From positions 1 through 64,000 of the forward strand of contig JAJACQ010000025.1 in NCBI GenBank assembly GCA_022601435.1: DNA of 64,000 bases, given 5' to 3'. Shown here in pieces: positions 59,520 to 64,000 of this stretch. Position 1 is the first letter of the stretch, and each line of letters starts with the position of its first letter. The position numbers were made by a program, and so were the translations under genes. The notes beneath the pieces are model-generated. The model was not told the DNA's origin, did not search any database, and worked only from the letters and a program-made list of their open reading frames with translations. This DNA comes from Chlamydiia bacterium. Its GTDB lineage: Bacteria; Chlamydiota; Chlamydiia; Chlamydiales; 2-12-FULL-49-11.

Positions 59520-60410
59520 CTAAATAAAGTCTTTTAAATGAGTATATTTATAATTATAACCAGCTGCTACCAGCTTTTTGGGATAAACAGATTGATCTGA
59601 TAAAATCAACTCTCTACCTTTATCTCCAAAAACAAATTTTATCATGAATTCAGGAGCCCGTAAAAAACTTGGTCTATGTAATTTTTCTAAAATAACACCC
59701 ACTAAATCTTTATTAGAAATAGACTGTGGCGCCGTAAAATTAACTGGTCCCTCAATTTCTTTATGCTTAATGCAAAAAAATAAGGCATCTGCTAAATCGT
59801 CAATAGTAATCCAACTGATCATATGTTTACCATCACCTATTTTCCCAAGCATACAAAACTTTGCAACTGATAAAAAATGAGCTAAGAGGCCACCTTTTTT
59901 AGACATCACCGCACCAAATCTTGGAATAACGACTCTTCCTTTTTTATATTTGAGCGCTTCTTTTTCCCAATCCTTACAAACAGAAGCTAAAAAATCATTT
60001 CCGCTTTTAACGTCTTCATCTTCCACTTTTTTAGCTTCTGCTCCATAATAACCCACTGCTGATGTCGAAATCAAAACCTTTGGAGGAAGAAGTGGATCAT
60101 TTAAAACTTCTACCAGTTTTTTAGTGGTCTTTATTCTACTTTCATAAATTAGCTTCTTCTTAAAATTTCCCCATCTTCCTTGACCAATGCTTTCACCTGC
60201 AAGATTAATCACCACATCCACACTCATCAAGAGCTCTTTTAAATCTTTTGAATTTTCTAAGATCTTCCGAGAAATACTTATTACATGCCACCCCCGCTTT
60301 TCAAAGGATGTCCTTAAAAAGCTACCAACAAGACCTGATGCCCCTGTAATTGCGATATTTTTAACATCTGTTTGTGAGAAAAAATCAAGCTGTCTCGGGT
60401 CTTCTTCCAT
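59520..60410 (-). CDS. TIGR01777 family NAD-dependent epimerase (YfcH/SDR39U1-like)
   Basis: 296 residues. Extended short-chain dehydrogenase: Rossmann loop ITGASGLVGSFLRTSF, VDVVINLAGESIGQGRWGNF, the YYGAE...EDEDVKSGNDFLASV active-site region, VIPRFGAVMSKKGGLL and the C-terminal DUF1731-like piece (LRAPEFMIKFVFGDKGRELI...SVYPKKLVAAGY). The substrate of this family is not known; homologues influence cell division in cyanobacteria and plants. Confidence 0.9.
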   Translation of the reverse strand: MEEDPRQLDFFSQTDVKNIAITGASGLVGSFLRTSFEKRGWHVISISRKILENSKDLKELLMSVDVVINLAGESIGQGRWGNFKKKLIYESRIKTTKKLVEVLNDPLLPPKVLISTSAVGYYGAEAKKVEDEDVKSGNDFLASVCKDWEKEALKYKKGRVVIPRFGAVMSKKGGLLAHFLSVAKFCMLGKIGDGKHMISWITIDDLADALFFCIKHKEIEGPVNFTAPQSISNKDLVGVILEKLHRPSFLRAPEFMIKFVFGDKGRELILSDQSVYPKKLVAAGYNYKYTHLKDFI

Positions 60411-60454
60411 AACCCCTCTCTATCAAAACAATGATATTTTTTAAAACAAAAAAT

Positions 60455-61684
60455 TTAACCTCGAGAACGAATTCTTATTTTACGATCTTGTGGAAAAGTT
60501 GCGCCTTCAAAGATAAATTCATAACCACCTATAAACGCTATTTCTTTATCTTTTGGTTGATAACCAAGTTTTTTTTCCATGAACTCTTCTAATGTTAAAC
60601 TTTTTTGATCAGTAAATGACGTTTTAAGACTTTTTGAAAGTTCTTCAATCGTAATTGAGACAGGATAGGCCTTGTTTATATAAATGCGCTCTCTTTCATG
60701 TAGCACTTTACTATTTAACAAAATGCCTGAAAAAATCTCATCAATAATAGATGATAAAGATAAAACACCTGTGACGCCACCATCAGCATCTAAAACTAAA
60801 GCTATTTTCTGGTTATTTTTTCTAAATTGATTAATCACTTGGAAAATTGTATTTGTTAAAGTAACAAACCAAGGAGATCTAGAGACATCTTTTATAGAAT
60901 CAGAATCCGATAAGTTCAAAAGATCTTGCGCGTAAACAATTCCCACAATATTTTCTTCACTTTCATGAAATAACAAGACAAATTTAGCATCATATCTACT
61001 AATTAATGATCTTACATCACCTACTAGGGCATGATATGAAATAGATGGTACTTTTCGAAGTGGAATCATCATATCTTCAGGGCTTTTTGTTTTAAGAAGA
61101 AAAATATTTTCAATTAGCGGTTCTAAATCTTCTTTCTCACTTTCCTTTGGGCTACCTTCTGAATCCTTCATTAAATTTTTAAGCTCATCTCGAGATAATG
61201 TCGAATTTAACTTCATTGGTGATTTTAAAAAATAAGAAACAACCTTAGAAATACCATCGATTAAATAAATCAATGGAGTTAAAAGTTTTGAAAAGAATGA
61301 AATAGGCTTAATTGCAAACATTGCAAGATGCTCTGAGTGTGTTCGAGCTGCCAGCATGGGTATTAATTCTGCAAATATTAATACAATAGCAACTTGTGGA
61401 ATATAGGCCCAATCAGGATCAATCTTTAATTCATAAAATAAACGTCTAGAGCACTCTGATCCTAATTGTAAAAAGAAGTTAACTCCCATTAGCGTTGTAC
61501 CAAATAAAGTTGTCGGTCTTTCTAAAAAACGCATCAGGGATATAGCGCGTTTCTCTCCTTTTTCTACAAAATAGGCAAGTCTTACTCTATTGAAAGAAAC
61601 AAACGCCATCTCAGACATTGTAAAAAAGCCCTGACATAACAAAGAAAGTATTAAAAGAACAAAAAAGATTAAAGCATCACCCAT
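60455..61684 (-). CDS. CNNM/CorC-like membrane protein with CBS pair (1)
   Basis: 409 residues: DUF21 membrane domain with four helices (FFVLLILSLLCQGFFTMSEM through VAIVLIFAELIPMLAARTHS), CBS pair (SPEDMMIPLRKVPSISYHAL, ALVLDADGGVTGVLSLSSII) and the CorC_HlyC C-terminal domain (FMEKKLGYQPKDKEIAFIGG). Such proteins take part in Mg2+/Na+ transport. Tandem with a second member upstream and overlapping it by eight bases, as in Chlamydia where two such genes are adjacent. Confidence 0.9.
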   Translation of the reverse strand: MGDALIFFVLLILSLLCQGFFTMSEMAFVSFNRVRLAYFVEKGEKRAISLMRFLERPTTLFGTTLMGVNFFLQLGSECSRRLFYELKIDPDWAYIPQVAIVLIFAELIPMLAARTHSEHLAMFAIKPISFFSKLLTPLIYLIDGISKVVSYFLKSPMKLNSTLSRDELKNLMKDSEGSPKESEKEDLEPLIENIFLLKTKSPEDMMIPLRKVPSISYHALVGDVRSLISRYDAKFVLLFHESEENIVGIVYAQDLLNLSDSDSIKDVSRSPWFVTLTNTIFQVINQFRKNNQKIALVLDADGGVTGVLSLSSIIDEIFSGILLNSKVLHERERIYINKAYPVSITIEELSKSLKTSFTDQKSLTLEEFMEKKLGYQPKDKEIAFIGGYEFIFEGATFPQDRKIRIRSRG

Positions 61685-62930
61685 TAATCCTCCCTGGCCT
61701 CAAGTTCTTCACATACACACGCGATACTTTTGTTTCTGTTGCTAAAAGCACATGAAATAAAAGATGATTTTTCTCTACTTTATAACCACTTGCGGGAATA
61801 TCTCCTAAAATCTCAAGTAAATAACCACCAACTGTTGTCTCTTGACCTTTTCTCTCTATATCAATATCAAATAACTGCTCTAAATCTGCTAAATCGTATT
61901 TACCAGAGCATATAATTACATCCTCACCTTGTCTGGTGAACAAAGTTTTCTCGTCGCGACTATCCTGAATTTGTCCCACAACAATTTCAACTAAATCTTC
62001 TCTTGTAATAAGTCCTGCAGTGCCACCATATTCATCTACTAAAATTGCAATATCCTGATTAATCTCATCAAAGTGCGCAAGTAAAGTTCTTGTCATCATA
62101 CTTTCTGGTACAAAAAATGGTTTTTCCATTACCTTTTCAATATCTTTAGGCTCATGAATACGGTGATTAGCAGAAAAAAAACTAGATGCTTTAATCACGC
62201 CCACAACATGATCGATATCTCTATCAATAACAGGCACTTTACTCACTCTTTTTTTAGCGATTAAATCTCGTAGCTTTTGTGGAGAGTCATTGATGTCATG
62301 ATAAAAAATATTTTGTCTTGGACATTTGACTTCATTTACCATCACCTCAGAAAGCTTCAAGCTACCTAGTAATAGTTTAGTTTCTTCTTTTGTCATCAGG
62401 CCTGTATCTTTAGAAGCTACAATAGCGTGCTTGATTTCATCTTTTGTCACCTCTTCATCTTTTTTAAGAAACATAAAAATAAATTTCGATAAAAATTCAG
62501 TGCACTTCAAAAATACATAGCGAAAAGGAGTCAAAAGCCAACTTAATAAATATAAGATCGGAGCAACTTTATAAGAAATTGCTTCATTTTTAGTAGCTGC
62601 AATTGTCTTTGGTAAAATCTCTCCAAAAACTAAAGTTAAGGCAAATGGTACAATCACTGTTAGTACGACACCTGATAATGTTCCAAAAATTGAAGAGATG
62701 ACATTTTGTACGCCCAAATTTACAGCTACATTCATCATCAAAATAGTCACAAGCAGCGACTTTGGATTATTTAATAAACGGTAAGCAGCTTTTTTGCCTT
62801 TGTGTTCACTTTGTTTAAGGGTGGCTCTTTTAGAAGATGATAGTGAAAATAAAGCTGTTTCTGAAGTGGAAAAAAAACCACTTAAGAATAATAAAAGAAT
62901 TAAAACTATGGATAAAAAAGCTATAGACAT
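61677..62930 (-). CDS. CNNM/CorC-like membrane protein with CBS pair (2)
   Basis: 417 residues with the same layout: DUF21 (LILLLFLSGFFSTSETALFS, LTVIVPFALTLVFGEILPKT), CBS pair (NEVKCPRQNIFYHDINDSPQ, KKRVSKVPVIDRDIDHVVGV, IAILVDEYGGTAGLITREDL) and CorC_HlyC domain (TVGGYLLEILGDIPASGYKV). The DEYGG segment is the family hallmark and is better kept here than in the sister gene, where it reads DADGG. First of the pair in transcription; start just downstream of the DivIC-like gene. Confidence 0.92.
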   Translation of the reverse strand: MSIAFLSIVLILLLFLSGFFSTSETALFSLSSSKRATLKQSEHKGKKAAYRLLNNPKSLLVTILMMNVAVNLGVQNVISSIFGTLSGVVLTVIVPFALTLVFGEILPKTIAATKNEAISYKVAPILYLLSWLLTPFRYVFLKCTEFLSKFIFMFLKKDEEVTKDEIKHAIVASKDTGLMTKEETKLLLGSLKLSEVMVNEVKCPRQNIFYHDINDSPQKLRDLIAKKRVSKVPVIDRDIDHVVGVIKASSFFSANHRIHEPKDIEKVMEKPFFVPESMMTRTLLAHFDEINQDIAILVDEYGGTAGLITREDLVEIVVGQIQDSRDEKTLFTRQGEDVIICSGKYDLADLEQLFDIDIERKGQETTVGGYLLEILGDIPASGYKVEKNHLLFHVLLATETKVSRVYVKNLRPGRING

Positions 62931-62934
62931 ATCA

Positions 62935-63249
62935 TCAATCTAGCCTATCAAAAATAACTTTTTGCTGCCCCTTAGGAGTTAATCCGAGCACTTTAATAAG
63001 AATCATTTTAACATAATCAGGATCCTCCCGGCTATGTAATTTTTGCTCTAAATATTCTTTTTCTTCATAAGCTAATTGTTGGTAATTTTGAAGCAGTTCT
63101 ATCTTCTCTTGGATCTCTCGAGCAATTTTTTTCTGCGAATTTGCAGCGTAAATAAACCCGCTGAATGTAAGCGTTATAAATAAAAAAACCCACCATGATT
63201 CTTTTATAATATGAGCTAGATCTATATGTCTGGTCTCTTTTCTTAACAA
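62935..63249 (-). CDS. DivIC/FtsB-like septum-formation protein
   Basis: 104 residues: cytoplasmic basic start, one membrane helix (SWWVFLFITLTFSGFIYAAN, about 18-37), a coiled coil (KKIAREIQEKIELLQNYQQL) and a short C-terminal motif DPDYVKMILIKVLGLTPKGQ which matches the DPxYIE..AR..LGMVxPGE pattern of DivIC/FtsB. Those proteins form the FtsQLB bridge of the division machinery. Chlamydiae divide without FtsZ but keep parts of this complex. Four bases separate it from the CNNM gene. Confidence 0.68.
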   Translation of the reverse strand: MLRKETRHIDLAHIIKESWWVFLFITLTFSGFIYAANSQKKIAREIQEKIELLQNYQQLAYEEKEYLEQKLHSREDPDYVKMILIKVLGLTPKGQQKVIFDRLD

Positions 63250-63363
63250 ATTACAAACATTTCCTATTAAAACTATTTATCTTATTATCTTCTCTATAAT
63301 AGAGAATACAATAATAGTAACGGTTTTTCTTCAAACTTTCCACAATTTTTATTAAGTTAATTG

Positions 63364-63936
63364 CTACTTTGGTTCTAAACTACTGAGTGTAAACCCATGC
63401 CCTTTTAGCACCTCGTTTAACTCTTCAATAGATTTATGAAGTCTCTTTTTGTTATCAATGACAGCAGCCATTTTTTGAGAAAAAAGATCATCTGATTTAG
63501 AAGAAACGCTTTTTACAATCGCCTCTTGCTTTTCTTCAACCTTTACTATCTCATCTTTAACTTCTTCGATTTCTTTTTGCACAAGCTTTTCTACCTTCTT
63601 TTTAGGTTCTTTATTGACTTGGGCTCCGTGAGCCATCACTTTATTCATAAGCATAATTGCCTGATAAAGATTTAGCTTCTCGTTTTTAACCCCTTCTAAA
63701 ACATCAAATGCATTATTAATCATTACTTCTAGATTAATTTTTGCATTATCAGCAACTCCCTCTACCTCATCAATTACATAATACTCCGAGACAATACGAG
63801 AGACTTCAGCTGTAGCATCACTGTACTCCATACGCTTGTTTGCAAGCTTGTGCAAAAGATCAATTGCTTTATTGATCATCTGCCTTTTTTGCTCTTCTTG
63901 ACTCGCCGATTTTCTAATCTTTGAAAAAGTGTCCAT
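63364..63936 (-). CDS. Coiled-coil protein of unknown function
   Basis: 190 residues, all helical and highly charged. A Lys/Glu-rich heptad region (KVEKLVQKEIEEVKDEIVKV, about 113-132) follows two helices with Asn/Met (INLEVMINNAFDVLEGVKNE, AIMLMNKVMAHGAQV). No signal peptide or membrane segment. AAGGAG before the ATG gives a good start. I recognise no family; the last 64 bases of the window after it hold nothing I can identify. Confidence 0.6.
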   Translation of the reverse strand: MDTFSKIRKSASQEEQKRQMINKAIDLLHKLANKRMEYSDATAEVSRIVSEYYVIDEVEGVADNAKINLEVMINNAFDVLEGVKNEKLNLYQAIMLMNKVMAHGAQVNKEPKKKVEKLVQKEIEEVKDEIVKVEEKQEAIVKSVSSKSDDLFSQKMAAVIDNKKRLHKSIEELNEVLKGHGFTLSSLEPK

Positions 63937-64000
63937 AACAACTCCTTTAACATAAAGAGAACATCATAATTCCCTTCTGTAATTCCTTCAATATAAGACA

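Overview
The window reads as chromosomal DNA of a low-G+C (roughly one third G+C by eye), obligately host-associated member of the phylum Chlamydiae outside the Chlamydiaceae. Evidence: a plant/chlamydia-type enoyl-ACP reductase beside a Cof-type HAD phosphatase; a chaperone/two-translocator type III secretion operon; a protein resembling the chlamydial DUF582 type III effector family; tandem CNNM/CorC-like CBS membrane proteins; tandem OppA-like lipoproteins; and a dcd/ruvB/SpoIID-like cluster. D-Ala-D-Ala ligase is a free-standing gene here, unlike the MurC-Ddl fusion of Chlamydiaceae. I found no rRNA, tRNA, CRISPR array, transposase or prophage.

Layout. 0-1 kb: 3' part of a large solenoid-repeat gene cut by the window edge. 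1.2-7.7 kb: fabI, a conserved unknown and HAD phosphatase pair, a FliO-like protein, an FkbM-like methyltransferase, an apparently degenerate sedolisin-like protein, and floA with an overlapping small ORF. 7.8-10.9 kb: type III translocator operon behind a good sigma-70-type promoter. 11-14.3 kb: MlaE-MlaF-MlaD lipid transport and YqgE. 14.4-18.3 kb: two IQ-motif ORFs and a DUF582-like gene, probably an effector island. 18.4-19.0 kb: a tandem duplication of a 60-residue Cys/His-rich membrane protein. 19-21.5 kb: secreted protein and MFS exporter. 21.6-25 kb: two OppA paralogues. 25-33.5 kb: a large unknown, a patatin phospholipase, two small outer-membrane barrels, a duplicated MazG-like protein, an S9 peptidase and a short orphan secretin. 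33.5-38 kb: EmrB-EmrA-TolC type exporter. 38-42.3 kb: ddl, tsaC, FKBP, tsaD, unknown, rpmG. 42.3-49.5 kb: lipoprotein-release type ABC transporter, CHRD protein, MreD-like protein, inositol monophosphatase family, folD, apbE. 49.9-55 kb: rnr, dcd, ruvB, SpoIID-like. 55-64 kb: LRR protein, a tandem paralogue pair of unknown function, TIGR01777 epimerase, two CNNM/CorC proteins, a DivIC/FtsB-like protein and a coiled-coil protein.

How it fits together. Much of the window serves the cell envelope (Mla, Lol, FabI, Ddl, MreD-like, SpoIID-like, DivIC-like) and host interaction (type III translocators; IQ, DUF582-like, LRR and solenoid-repeat proteins; patatin). Several housekeeping genes (tsaC, tsaD, mreD-like, rnr) have a -10 box 6-7 bases before the start codon and no usable Shine-Dalgarno, suggesting leaderless transcripts. 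All family assignments come from reading motifs by eye without database searches.
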